Below are positions 49,793 through 58,516 of a stretch of DNA of 64,000 nucleotides, piece by piece. Source of the DNA: CBDATA01 sp965215615 (lineage in GTDB: Bacteria > Acidobacteriota > Vicinamibacteria > Marinacidobacterales > Marinacidobacteraceae); assembly GCA_965215615.1 (NCBI GenBank), contig OZ244068.1, forward strand, positions 2,790,001-2,854,000, in the 5' to 3' direction. Positions within the stretch are counted from its first letter, which is position 1; every line of letters begins with the position of its first letter. The position numbers were made by a program, and so were the translations under genes. The notes below the pieces were generated by a model, which was given only the letters and a program-made list of their open reading frames with translations, was not told the origin of the DNA and did not search any database.

Positions 49793-51751
49793 ATGCGTCT
49801 GCTCGCGATCCTGTCCCTTGCCACACTCCTCGTCGGAGCCGCGGAGCCGCCGACCGATTCCTTCCGCGCCCGGATCTCCCTCGCGTCCGCGAGCGGCCCG
49901 CGCATCTCGCCGGATGGGAGCCTGATCGCGTACACGGTCACCACCGCCGACTGGGAAGCCAACCGGTTCGATCGGGAGATCTGGCTCGTCGGTGACGGCG
50001 AGCCGTTCCCGCTCACGAGCACGGAGGACGGGAGCAGCACCGGCCACCGGTGGTCTCCGGATGGCAGCCGGCTTGGCTTCCTCGCGGATCGGGGTGCGGA
50101 CACCCAGATCCACCTGATCTCGCCCCGAGGCGGGGAGGCCATGCGCCTCACTTCGCACGAGGGCGGAATCCGCGCCTTTCGCTTCTCGCCCGATGGAAGC
50201 CAGATCGCCTTCACCGCCACCGATCCCGACGGCCTCGAGGAGCGGGAGGAAACCTACGGCGAGTTCGCGGTCGAGGACGACGACTTCCGCATGACCCACC
50301 TCTGGATCGTGGAGATCGGCGACGACACCAAACCGCGGCGACTGACCGAGGGGGACGGCTTCACCGTCGGCTCTTTCGCCTGGTCGCCGGACGGCCGCGA
50401 AATCGCCTTCGATCACACTCCCACGCCACAGGTCGATTCCTTCCGGGAGGCGGATGTCTCGGTCGTCGAGGTGGAGACCGGAGCGGTCCGCAGCCTCGTA
50501 GCCGATCCCGGACGCCAGCGGGGGCCGATGTGGTCGCCGGACGGCGGAGACATCCTGTTCACGACTTCGGGGACGGCGAGTCCTTACTACGGAAACACCG
50601 AAATCGCCGTCATTCGCGCGGATAGTGGAGAGGCGCGCATCCTGACCGCCGACTTCGACGAGAACCCAACCCCGGTGGCGTGGAACGAGGACGGCATCTT
50701 CTTCCTCGCGTCACAACGAACGGCCCGAAGGCTCTTCGCGCTGGACCCCGCTTCGGGCGAGGTGGCGCTCCGGCTGGATACCCCCGAGATCATCATGGGG
50801 GCGGACATCTCGCGGGACGGTTCGGCGATCGCGATCCATGGGGAGGAACGCACGACCGTCGCCGAGATCTTCCGGACGACTCGTGGGGTGCGAACGCCGG
50901 AACAACTCACCGACATGACCGCCCCGGTACGCGAGTGGGGCGACCTCGGAACCCGCGAGGTGATCCGCTGGGAGAGCGAGGACGGCGCACCGATCGAAGG
51001 CGTGCTCTGGAAGCCTCCCGGGTTCGATCCGGGGCGCGCCCATCCGCTGATGGTCGTGATCCACGGCGGCCCGACCGGTACCTCGCGGCCCCAACTGGTC
51101 GGCGGTTATGTCTATCCGGTGCTCGACTGGCTGAAGGAAGGAGCGCTGGTGCTGATGCCGAACTACCGCGGCTCGGCGGGGTACGGAGCCGACTTCCGCG
51201 CTCTGAACGTCCGCAATCTGGGCGTGGGCGACGCCTGGGATGTCCTCTCCGGAGTCGAAAGCCTCGTGGAGCAGGGCATCGCGGACCCGGACCGCGTCGC
51301 GGCGATGGGCTGGAGCCAGGGCGGGTACATCTCGGCGTTCCTCACGACCACGAGCGACCGCTTTCGGGCGATCTCGGTCGGAGCCGGAATTTCCAACTGG
51401 ATGACCTACTACGTGAACACCGACATCCACGGCTTCACCCGCGAGTACCTGAAAGCCACCCCGTGGGACGACCCGGAGATCTACGCGAAGACCTCGCCGA
51501 TGACCCACATCCGGAACGCGAGCACCCCGACCCTGATCCAGCACGGCGAGTTCGATGCCCGTGTCCCGACCCCGAATGCCTACGAGCTGTACCAGGGCCT
51601 ACAGGATGTCGGAATCGAGACCCGCCTCATCATCTACAAGGGATTCGGCCACGGGATCACGAAACCACGCGAGCGCCTCGCCGCGACGGTCCACAACTGG
51701 GAGTGGTTCGCCCGTCACCTCTGGGGCGAGGCGGAGCCGGAGACGAACTGA
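49793..51751 (+). CDS. Exported S9-family (prolyl oligopeptidase-like) peptidase
   Basis: A 652-residue serine peptidase with signal peptide (MRLLAILSLATLLVGAAE). ATG 49793 has GGAGG close upstream. Residues 25-390 form a WD-like propeller of TolB-type blades (WSPDGSRLGF, FSPDGSQIAF, WSPDGREIAF). The C-terminal alpha/beta hydrolase domain holds Ser508 (GWSQGGY), Asp588 (EFDARVP) and His620 (GFGHGITKP). It is likely an acylaminoacyl- or dipeptidyl-peptidase in the periplasm. Confidence 0.92.
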   Translation: MRLLAILSLATLLVGAAEPPTDSFRARISLASASGPRISPDGSLIAYTVTTADWEANRFDREIWLVGDGEPFPLTSTEDGSSTGHRWSPDGSRLGFLADRGADTQIHLISPRGGEAMRLTSHEGGIRAFRFSPDGSQIAFTATDPDGLEEREETYGEFAVEDDDFRMTHLWIVEIGDDTKPRRLTEGDGFTVGSFAWSPDGREIAFDHTPTPQVDSFREADVSVVEVETGAVRSLVADPGRQRGPMWSPDGGDILFTTSGTASPYYGNTEIAVIRADSGEARILTADFDENPTPVAWNEDGIFFLASQRTARRLFALDPASGEVALRLDTPEIIMGADISRDGSAIAIHGEERTTVAEIFRTTRGVRTPEQLTDMTAPVREWGDLGTREVIRWESEDGAPIEGVLWKPPGFDPGRAHPLMVVIHGGPTGTSRPQLVGGYVYPVLDWLKEGALVLMPNYRGSAGYGADFRALNVRNLGVGDAWDVLSGVESLVEQGIADPDRVAAMGWSQGGYISAFLTTTSDRFRAISVGAGISNWMTYYVNTDIHGFTREYLKATPWDDPEIYAKTSPMTHIRNASTPTLIQHGEFDARVPTPNAYELYQGLQDVGIETRLIIYKGFGHGITKPRERLAATVHNWEWFARHLWGEAEPETN

Positions 51752-51804
51752 CCGAGCCCGCCACCGGAGTTGAACGATTACGCGGGAACACATAAACTGT
51801 GCGG

Positions 51805-52035
51805 ATGAAAAACATCACGCTGAGTGTGGACGAGACGACCCTCAAGGAGGCGCGCGTGTACGCCGCGAAACGGGGAATCTCGGTGAATGCGCTGGTTCGT
51901 GAATTCCTGAAGCGGATCGCGAGTCGAGAGGACCAGATGCGACAGATGCGCCGGCGCATCCGGGAGCTGCGCGCAGAATCCACTTCCCGCGTCGGCCCCC
52001 GAACCTGGACGCGCGCCGACCTGCATGAGCGCTGA
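51805..52035 (+). CDS. Ribbon-helix-helix antitoxin
   Basis: A 76-residue protein starting MKNITLSVDETTLKEARVYA and continuing AKRGISVNALVREFLKRI, a standard RHH DNA-binding fold used by VapB-type antitoxins. GTG 51799 is an alternative start two codons earlier. The basic tail probably contacts the toxin. It overlaps the PIN toxin gene by 11 bases. Autorepression is expected; an operator was not identified. Confidence 0.87.
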   Translation: MKNITLSVDETTLKEARVYAAKRGISVNALVREFLKRIASREDQMRQMRRRIRELRAESTSRVGPRTWTRADLHER

Positions 52036-52441
52036 GGTTTTCCTGGATGCCAACATCCTGATCTATGCGGTCTCCGTGGACCCGCGAGAGGCAGAAAAGG
52101 CGGCCCGCGCCGTGGCGCTCATCGAAACCACGGATTTCGGGATTTCGGCGCAAGTGCTCCAGGAATTCTACGTGACCGCTGTTCGGAAGATGACACCGCC
52201 TCTCGACCCGGTCCATGCGTTCGAATGGATCCAGGAATTCGCGAAGGCACCTTGTCAGCCAGTGGACATCGGTGTTGTGCAGCGTGGTGTCCAGCTCAGC
52301 CAGCGATACCGGATCCACTACTGGGACGGCGCCATCCTCGCCGCTGCCGAATCCCTCGGCGCTTCCACCCTGTACACCGAGGACCTGAGCCACGGCCAGG
52401 AATACGGAGCGGTTCGCGTCCTCAACCCTTTCTTGGCGTGA
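52025..52441 (+). CDS. VapC-type PIN-domain toxin
   Basis: A 138-residue PIN ribonuclease. The four acidic positions are visible: Asp8 (FLDANILIY), Glu47 (VLQEFYV), Asp101 (YWDGAILAAA) and Asp120 (YTEDLSHGQ). In this family the toxin cuts tRNA or rRNA when freed from its antitoxin. It is complete, unlike the VapC remnant at 2226-2282. Its end overlaps the convergent gene at 52422 by 20 bases. Confidence 0.88.
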   Translation: MSAEVFLDANILIYAVSVDPREAEKAARAVALIETTDFGISAQVLQEFYVTAVRKMTPPLDPVHAFEWIQEFAKAPCQPVDIGVVQRGVQLSQRYRIHYWDGAILAAAESLGASTLYTEDLSHGQEYGAVRVLNPFLA

Positions 52442-52949
52442 TGTGATTCAAGGGACGGGGAGGAACCGGAGACGAACTGACCCGCGGGAGTCCATGGCGC
52501 AGGTAGTCCCGGTACTGATCCACGAGCGTTTCCCCTCGTTCCGAAATGATCTTTCCGTCGGCGATTGCCCGATCCGTCGCCGCACGGAACACCGCGAGGC
52601 GTCTTGCCGCAGTCTCAATCCGGCTCGAGGTCCAGCCCTCCTCTGTCACCTCGGCGAAGAACGACTCGGCCGCTTCGAGTCGCTGAGCGATGGCCCACTC
52701 GGGAACGCCCTGAGATCGCCAAACCTGAAGCTCGGCTTCAAGCACCGCACGACCGCGCTCAACGAAGGAGCCGATGTCGGCCGCCGCGACTCCAGCGCCG
52801 GGGACAACGGCCCCCGCCGAGGTGTCGGGAACCGAAACGGAGCGCGTCTCACTACCGCAAGCGGCCCACACGAGAGCGGAAGCGAACAGCGCAACCAAGA
52901 GGCGCTGCGAGGAGCGAGAAAACAGGGTAAGCATCGTGTTGTCCTCCAC
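52422..52949 (-). CDS. Small exported protein, possible lipoprotein
   Basis: A 175-residue protein; starts at 52949 or ATG 52934 (MLTLFSRSSQRLL). The N-terminus LLVALFASALVWAACGSE resembles a lipoprotein signal, with Cys31 after AA, although the -3 position (Trp) is poor. The mature part is helical and charged, with Val/Ala/Gly-rich linker (GAVVPGAGVAAAD). I do not recognise the family. The 5' gap to 53031 holds a small direct repeat (ATAGGCAGGAA twice) of no clear meaning. Confidence 0.6.
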   Translation of the reverse strand: MEDNTMLTLFSRSSQRLLVALFASALVWAACGSETRSVSVPDTSAGAVVPGAGVAAADIGSFVERGRAVLEAELQVWRSQGVPEWAIAQRLEAAESFFAEVTEEGWTSSRIETAARRLAVFRAATDRAIADGKIISERGETLVDQYRDYLRHGLPRVSSSPVPPRPLNHITPRKG

Positions 52950-53031
52950 AGATCCTTATAGGCAGGAAGATAGGCAGGAAAGGTTCCCCTTGTCAAAAGC
53001 GAGCAGCCGGGCGACGAACAGGCCGACGAGA

Positions 53032-54105
53032 TCAAGGATTCTCGGGGAAGATGCAGCGCAGGGCATCTATGTCCTCATAGGCCGCCAGATCCGGAGGATC
53101 CGATGAGTATCGGGGGCCGTCCAGTACAGGCGACATTTCGACTCCGCCCGAGGTTGGATCAAAGCGGGGAGGCCGATGTCGAAATCCCAGTACGTGGAAC
53201 AACTCGTGGGCTGTAACGCGTGCTGTGTACCAGTTCTCCGATTCGCATGGAATCACGGGTGAGATCCCCTCTTTGGTTCGCCTGAAATAGAAGACCCCGT
53301 CCCATACTGGTGCCGCCGCCCCATGATTGTCAGGATGGACGAACGGGTAGAAGAACGCGAGGATTTGCCCGGGTTTGCGGCGCGGGGAAATGGGGTTCTT
53401 GCTGTTGCCGTGATCCCACCCCGAAGGAGGCTCAACGATGGAGCCTGCTTCGATGACACGGTAGCCAATCTGGTCCTCGATCCGCGAAGCGAGGCGATCA
53501 ATCGTCACCAGGAGATCACCGAGATAGGCATGGTCCCAACACGCGGGGAAGTTGTCTATGAAGTCCAAACGGAAAGGCGTGCCATCCCACTCCCGTACAA
53601 CCCCACGCCTGCCTCTCGTGTAATGAAGCGCTTTGTCGCGTTCATCCGTGCATTCTCTCGGTGTCCCCGTTTCGTAGAAACTCACGAAGGGGCCGTAGAA
53701 AGACCAATCACCAAAAGCCGAGCCAACGCTGTTTTTCGTAACAGCCTGCACGTGGAAGCCATAGCGTCCCGGACCGAGGCCATCCGCCCGAAGTGACGGC
53801 TCCACGACCTCTACGAGTGGTGGACGTTCGGCAGGGGGAGTGCCCGCGGGATACACATGGCCTCGGTAACCCGTTGATCCTTCCACCCCATCCCACGCCA
53901 ACACGATGAAGTCGTCGCCGCGCTCCACCAACTGAATGCCGGTAACCAGACCGGGCGGCTCCGGGGCGGGAATGGGTTGAGGCTCCGGGGCAGGCATCGG
54001 AGTCGGAACAGGAGTGGGCGCGACCGGCTTTCCGTCGGCCCCGCCACAGGACAGGGCCAGCGGCAAGCTCGCTACAAGCGCGAGGCCAAGCAGCGGGTGT
54101 CGCAT
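53032..54105 (-). CDS. Probable lipoprotein metalloprotease of the metzincin type
   Basis: A 357-residue protein. ATG 54105 begins MRHPLLGLALVASLPLALSC, a lipoprotein-like signal with Cys20, followed by a Pro-rich linker (PTPVPTPMPAPEPQPIPAPE) and a fibronectin-like segment (GDDFIVLAWDGVEGSTGYRGH). The catalytic part has TAHELFHVLGFRH, the zinc motif HExxHxxGxxH at 300-310, with a Met turn candidate in GVEMSPV. It lies 8 bases after the multicopper oxidase gene on the same strand. Secreted proteolysis at the cell surface is likely; the pairing with the oxidase is unexplained. Confidence 0.8.
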   Translation of the reverse strand: MRHPLLGLALVASLPLALSCGGADGKPVAPTPVPTPMPAPEPQPIPAPEPPGLVTGIQLVERGDDFIVLAWDGVEGSTGYRGHVYPAGTPPAERPPLVEVVEPSLRADGLGPGRYGFHVQAVTKNSVGSAFGDWSFYGPFVSFYETGTPRECTDERDKALHYTRGRRGVVREWDGTPFRLDFIDNFPACWDHAYLGDLLVTIDRLASRIEDQIGYRVIEAGSIVEPPSGWDHGNSKNPISPRRKPGQILAFFYPFVHPDNHGAAAPVWDGVFYFRRTKEGISPVIPCESENWYTARVTAHELFHVLGFRHRPPRFDPTSGGVEMSPVLDGPRYSSDPPDLAAYEDIDALRCIFPENP

Positions 54106-54113
54106 CGTTCCTC

Positions 54114-56246
54114 TCACGGGTTCACCTCGAACACGAACCGCATCCCGGCTTCGAGGTGTTCGGCGATATGACAGTGCGCCATCCATTTCCCCGGATTCGT
54201 GATCTCGAGCAGGATGTCCACCGTCTCGCCGGCCGCGATCAGCATCGTGTCCTTGAACACCTGATTCCCTACCGGGGTTCCGTTCCGGTGGGTCACGAGG
54301 AAGCGCTGGCCGTGGATGTGGAAGGGGTGCTGCATCGCGTGGAGTGCGCCCGCATCGTTCGCGATCCGGATGCGGACGGTGTCTCCCACCCGGAAGCGCC
54401 AGGCGATCTCCATGTTCTCGCGTCCGGTCGCGGGCTCCCGCACGACCCAGCGGACCTCTTCGGGAGTCGCCACCGAGTTCATCATCGGCATCGTGTCCGC
54501 CCACTCGACCGGCGGGAAGAACACCCGATCCGCCCGCATCCGCTGCATGATCGCCGGGTCCATCCCCTCGACTTCCATGGTGAGCGAGAGCTCGTGATCG
54601 GGCGGATCGTCGAAGCGGTCGCGGAAGCGGTCCACGTCGGCGACCACCTTCACGTTTTCCTTGAGGTGGTCGAACCCGATCGCTTCGACCGGATCGTCGG
54701 CGGTGACAGTGACCGTCCCCAGATCGGTGGGCCGCGAGAAGTATCCGCCGAAGGTGTGCTCCAGCGCCCGGACCTGGTTCCGGATGCGGTGCTCGCCCGG
54801 TTCCTCCCACCGCACTTCGACGATGTAGCGCTCGGCGGGCGCGATGGTGACCGAGTCCACCCAGACTTCGCGCTCGAACGGCGAAAGATCGGACCCCACT
54901 GCCTTGATCCGGTGCGTCCCCGGCTCGCCGAACACCAGGTTGAAGGTCCGGGTGTTGGAGACGTTGGTCAGGAAGAACCGGACGACCTCTCCTTCGGCCA
55001 CTTCGAGATCGTGGTGCGGCTCGCCGTTCACGAGCATCAGGTTGCCGAACCGGCCCATCAGCGCGTGGGTGGCCCGCTCGGTTCCCCACGGAAACAGGCT
55101 CCCGTCGTCCGCAATCAGCAGGTCGTCGAGCATCAGGATCTCTTCGCGGTGAACCGGGCCGTACCCCTCGTCCGCCGGGGCTTCGACCAGCATGTTGCCG
55201 TAGAGCCCGAGATCCTGGGTGACCTCCTCCCGGTGATGCGGGTGGTACCAGTAGAGGCCGGCGTCGCGGAAGAAGAGCCGGTACTCGAAGCGGCCGCCGG
55301 GGAGAACCGGATCCTGGGTCAGATGCGGGACTCCGTCGTAGCGGTTGTCGAGCCGCAAGCCGTGCCAGTGGATCGCGGTGGGCCAGTCCGTGTGGTTTTC
55401 GAAATTCACGAAGATCGTGGAGTTCTGGTCCACGTGGATCAGGGGTCCGGGGTATTGCCCGTTGAACCCGTACATCAGGAACTCGCGGCCCCCGATTTCC
55501 CGACGGACCAGGCCCGCCATCAGGTCGAGCGTCTGCCCGTCGCGGAGCCGGACCACGCGCGAGGGGACGGCGGCCGGAACCTCCCTCTCCGTTTCCGGCA
55601 GGAACGGCGCGGGCTCGGGGCGCAGGTGGCCGAGTCCGGGGACCATCGGGGTCTCCTCCAGCATCGGCGGGTGGCTCCAGTGCGGGCCGTCGCCGTGGCC
55701 CATCGTGGTGTGGTCCATGTGAGACATCGCCCCGCTCTCTCCCACTCCGCTCACCGGGACCATCAGATGGTTGTCGGGGAGGATCCGGGTGGAGGGGGAC
55801 GCGCCACGGAGCACCAGTCTCCCGGAGCGGGTTTCCGGGTCGGGAGTCGCCTCCGCGCTCACCAGGATCACGAATTTGTCGAACTCCACCGGCCCGAAGT
55901 CCCGATACGTTCCGTTGGCCACCTCCCCGAGCCGAACCACCGGCTCCATGACCGGGGTGGTCACCCAGGCCACATAGGCACGGTAGTCGCCGAGCGTGCC
56001 TGGCTCCGGGAGGTCTTCGATCTCGAGGTCGAGCCGGTAACGCTGGCTGCCGTCGCGGGTGACCGAAACCCCGAACGGCCCCGGATCCCAGCGGAGGAAG
56101 ACGGTCCCGCCCGCCGGAGCGAGATCGGGAGTCGGATAGAGAGCGATCCGGTTCAGTCCGGGAGCTCCTTCCTGCGCCGCCGCGCCGCCGGCCCCGAGCG
56201 CCGCCAACAGAACGACACTTAGAATCGAGACATGCTCCTGATTCAT
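54114..56246 (-). CDS. Exported multicopper oxidase with N-terminal extension
   Basis: A 710-residue protein; ATG 56246 starts a signal peptide (HVSILSVVLLAALGAGGAAAQ). Residues 25-170 form a separate beta-rich domain, followed by a His/Met-rich segment (MSHMDHTTMGHGDG) that may carry copper. Three cupredoxin domains follow with all copper ligands: HWHG (His293, His295), WYHPHH, HPFHIHG and HCHIAEHLEAGM (His691, Cys692, His693, His697, Met702). Likely a laccase-like or cuprous oxidase in the periplasm. Its start overlaps the divergent cupin gene by 15 bases. Confidence 0.9.
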   Translation of the reverse strand: MNQEHVSILSVVLLAALGAGGAAAQEGAPGLNRIALYPTPDLAPAGGTVFLRWDPGPFGVSVTRDGSQRYRLDLEIEDLPEPGTLGDYRAYVAWVTTPVMEPVVRLGEVANGTYRDFGPVEFDKFVILVSAEATPDPETRSGRLVLRGASPSTRILPDNHLMVPVSGVGESGAMSHMDHTTMGHGDGPHWSHPPMLEETPMVPGLGHLRPEPAPFLPETEREVPAAVPSRVVRLRDGQTLDLMAGLVRREIGGREFLMYGFNGQYPGPLIHVDQNSTIFVNFENHTDWPTAIHWHGLRLDNRYDGVPHLTQDPVLPGGRFEYRLFFRDAGLYWYHPHHREEVTQDLGLYGNMLVEAPADEGYGPVHREEILMLDDLLIADDGSLFPWGTERATHALMGRFGNLMLVNGEPHHDLEVAEGEVVRFFLTNVSNTRTFNLVFGEPGTHRIKAVGSDLSPFEREVWVDSVTIAPAERYIVEVRWEEPGEHRIRNQVRALEHTFGGYFSRPTDLGTVTVTADDPVEAIGFDHLKENVKVVADVDRFRDRFDDPPDHELSLTMEVEGMDPAIMQRMRADRVFFPPVEWADTMPMMNSVATPEEVRWVVREPATGRENMEIAWRFRVGDTVRIRIANDAGALHAMQHPFHIHGQRFLVTHRNGTPVGNQVFKDTMLIAAGETVDILLEITNPGKWMAHCHIAEHLEAGMRFVFEVNP

Positions 56247-56816
56247 GCGCTGATTATCGCGGTTGGCGGAGCGCCGGAACCGGTTTTGGACAACCCGTGG
56301 GCGACGGTATTCCGAAACGCCGCGCCCTGCGCGAGCGCCGGCCCCGGTTGCCACCACCGGATCGTCGTGGCCTTCTCGGAGATCACCGTGCATCCCGAAT
56401 CGGGAGATCCCGTACAGCTCGGCTACGCGGAAGTTTTCGTCGCCGAGCCGGATGCCCGCTACCGGATCGAGGGTTCGGAATACACCGAGGTCAACCTGAA
56501 GGCAAACGCTCCGCCCGTCATGGGACCAGCCGAAACCATCGCCGCCGGCAAGAACCTCCGCCTGCATTCGAGAGAGGATTTCTTCGTGTTCGAGGAGCGG
56601 CTGGAACCAGGGGACACCCGCGAACGGCACTCTCACGCCCAGCGGGTGGTACTGGTCATGGGGGCAACCGAGCTCCAGCAGTGGCCGGACGGAAGCCCGG
56701 AAGTCTTCAAGACCCAGATCCCCGGAACCATCAAATTCAACCCACCGGTGATCCACGTGGTCCGCAACATCGGTGATGCTCCCCTCCGCAACATCGTGAT
56801 CGAGCTGATTCCCTGA
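56232..56816 (+). CDS. Cupin-domain protein
   Basis: A 194-residue protein. A short hydrophobic start (MLLIHALIIAVGGAPEP) may be a weak signal peptide. The core has cupin-type metal residues in FEERLEPGDTRERHSHAQRVVLVMG (HxH spacing with a Glu/Gln) and a second motif around NPPVIHVVRNIG. Substrate unknown. The start codon lies inside the first codons of the divergent multicopper oxidase gene, so one of the two starts may be wrong or the genes share an unusually compact promoter. Confidence 0.75.
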   Translation: MLLIHALIIAVGGAPEPVLDNPWATVFRNAAPCASAGPGCHHRIVVAFSEITVHPESGDPVQLGYAEVFVAEPDARYRIEGSEYTEVNLKANAPPVMGPAETIAAGKNLRLHSREDFFVFEERLEPGDTRERHSHAQRVVLVMGATELQQWPDGSPEVFKTQIPGTIKFNPPVIHVVRNIGDAPLRNIVIELIP

Positions 56817-56867
56817 CAAAGACAACCTGACGAAGGGCGGGGCGTGCGAGGATTCGCGCCTCGCTTC

Positions 56868-57755
56868 ATGTCGGACCCGGTCGCATCCCTATCCGGAGTC
56901 AGCCATCGCTACGGCCCGGTCCTCGCGCTCGACCAGGTGGACCTCGAAGTCCGTCCTGAGGAAATCCTCGCGGTTCTCGGCCCGAACGGAGCGGGAAAGA
57001 CCACCGCGATCAGCATCCTGCTGGGGGCGCTCCGGGCGCAACAGGGCGAGGCCCGGGTGTTCGGGGCGAACCCGGATCATCCGAAAGTCCGCGCCCGCCG
57101 GGGCGCGATGCTCCAGATCTCCGGGCTGCTCCCGACGCTGACCGTCCAGGAGCACCTCGACCTCTTCCGCGCCTACTACCCGGCTCCGCTCCCGCTCGAC
57201 CGGCTGCTCCGGATGGCGGGGCTTCAGGATCTCGCCGACCGGCGCTTCCTCAAGCTCTCGGGCGGCCAGAAACAGCGGGTGATGTTCGCGCTCGCGCTTT
57301 GTGGCGACCCCGAGCTCGTGTTTCTCGACGAACCCACCGCCGGGCTGGACCTCGACGGACGTCGCCGGCTCTGGCGGGAAATCCGCGAGCTCCGGGACCG
57401 GGGGCGGACGGCGGTGCTCACCACCCACTATCTCGAGGAGGCGGATGCGCTCGCCGACCGGATCCTGGTGCTCCACCGGGGAAAGGTGATCGCGAACGGA
57501 ACCCCCGCCGAAATCAAGGCGCGGACCGGGGGGCGTCTCGTGCGGGCCATCACCCGGATCCCTCCCGAAGAGGCCCGGATGCTTCCCGGCGTGGTCGAAA
57601 TCCGGCTGCGGGGCCAGCATCTCGAGCTTCTGACATCGAGCGCGGAAGAACTCCTCCGGGAAGCGCTCGTCCGCGACCCCGGTCTTTCGGACCTCACGGT
57701 TACCGGGGCCGGCCTCGAGGAGGCGTTCCTCGCCCTCACCGGAGAAACCGAGTGA
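56868..57755 (+). CDS. ABC-2 transporter ATPase
   Basis: A 295-residue ATPase from ATG 56868 (GTG 56844 is an alternative). Walker A GPNGAGKTT, signature LSGGQKQRV, and Walker B FLDEPTAGLDLDGR are intact. The C-terminal 80 residues form the accessory domain common in CcmA/DrrA-type drug or lipid exporters. It overlaps the permease gene (GTGA), with which it forms the exporter. Confidence 0.93.
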   Translation: MSDPVASLSGVSHRYGPVLALDQVDLEVRPEEILAVLGPNGAGKTTAISILLGALRAQQGEARVFGANPDHPKVRARRGAMLQISGLLPTLTVQEHLDLFRAYYPAPLPLDRLLRMAGLQDLADRRFLKLSGGQKQRVMFALALCGDPELVFLDEPTAGLDLDGRRRLWREIRELRDRGRTAVLTTHYLEEADALADRILVLHRGKVIANGTPAEIKARTGGRLVRAITRIPPEEARMLPGVVEIRLRGQHLELLTSSAEELLREALVRDPGLSDLTVTGAGLEEAFLALTGETE

Positions 57756-58516
57756 ATCGCATCCTCCGCATCTGCCTGCTGGAAGCCCGCTCGCAATTCC
57801 TGAACGCGCTGCGGATGCCGGCGTTCGCCCTGCCGACGCTCGTCTTCCCGTTGATGTTCTATGCGTTCTTCGGCATCCTGCTCTTCGGCTCCCGGGGAGA
57901 AGGCGCAAGCGTTCCCACATACATGCTGGCCGGATACGGTGTCTTCGCGCTTCTCGGCCCTTCGCTCTTCGGCTTCGGGGTCGGGCTTGCGAACGAGCGG
58001 GAAAACGGCTCGCTGCTGCTCAAACAGACCACTCCGATGCCCACCGGGGCCTATCTCTTCGCCCGGGTGGCGATGGCGCTCGTCTTCGGAGCGATTGTCC
58101 TGGCAGGCCTCTTTCTGCTCGGTGCCTTCGGAGCGGGGGTCCGGCTCCCCGCCGGTCAATGGGCGGGCCTCGCCGCGGTGGTTCTCGCCGGGGTGATCCC
58201 GGTGTGCTCGCTCGGGCTGATGATCGGCACGCTGGTCAAGGCCCAGGCGGCGGTCGCGGTCGTGAACCTCATCTTCCTGCCGATGGCGGTGCTTTCCGGT
58301 CTCTGGTTTCCCATCAACCTCTTTCCGGAGGCCATGCAGCTCGCCGCCAACATCTTTCCCGCGTATCACCTCGCCCAACTGGCGCTGAAAGTCATCGGCC
58401 TGGACCAGGGACAACCGGTCCTGTTCCATCTCGCCATCCTCGCGGTCGAGACCGCGATCTTCCTGCGGATCGCGGTCATCGGCTTCCGGCGCTTCGGCCG
58501 GCTGAGCGCCGCTTGA
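57752..58516 (+). CDS. ABC-2 type permease
   Basis: A 254-residue membrane protein with six helices, matching the ABC-2 permease fold (NodJ/DrrB-like). Family phrases are ANERENGSLLLKQTTPMP and VNLIFLPMAVLSGLWFPINLFP. GTG start, coupled to the ATPase before it and through TTGA to the ATPase after it. Exported substrate unknown. Confidence 0.9.
   Translation: MNRILRICLLEARSQFLNALRMPAFALPTLVFPLMFYAFFGILLFGSRGEGASVPTYMLAGYGVFALLGPSLFGFGVGLANERENGSLLLKQTTPMPTGAYLFARVAMALVFGAIVLAGLFLLGAFGAGVRLPAGQWAGLAAVVLAGVIPVCSLGLMIGTLVKAQAAVAVVNLIFLPMAVLSGLWFPINLFPEAMQLAANIFPAYHLAQLALKVIGLDQGQPVLFHLAILAVETAIFLRIAVIGFRRFGRLSAA

Noticed and set aside
52960..52995. Direct repeat ATAGGCAGGAA as an attachment site or CRISPR-like unit
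   Set aside because: Only two short adjoining copies with no integrase, cas genes or spacing pattern.
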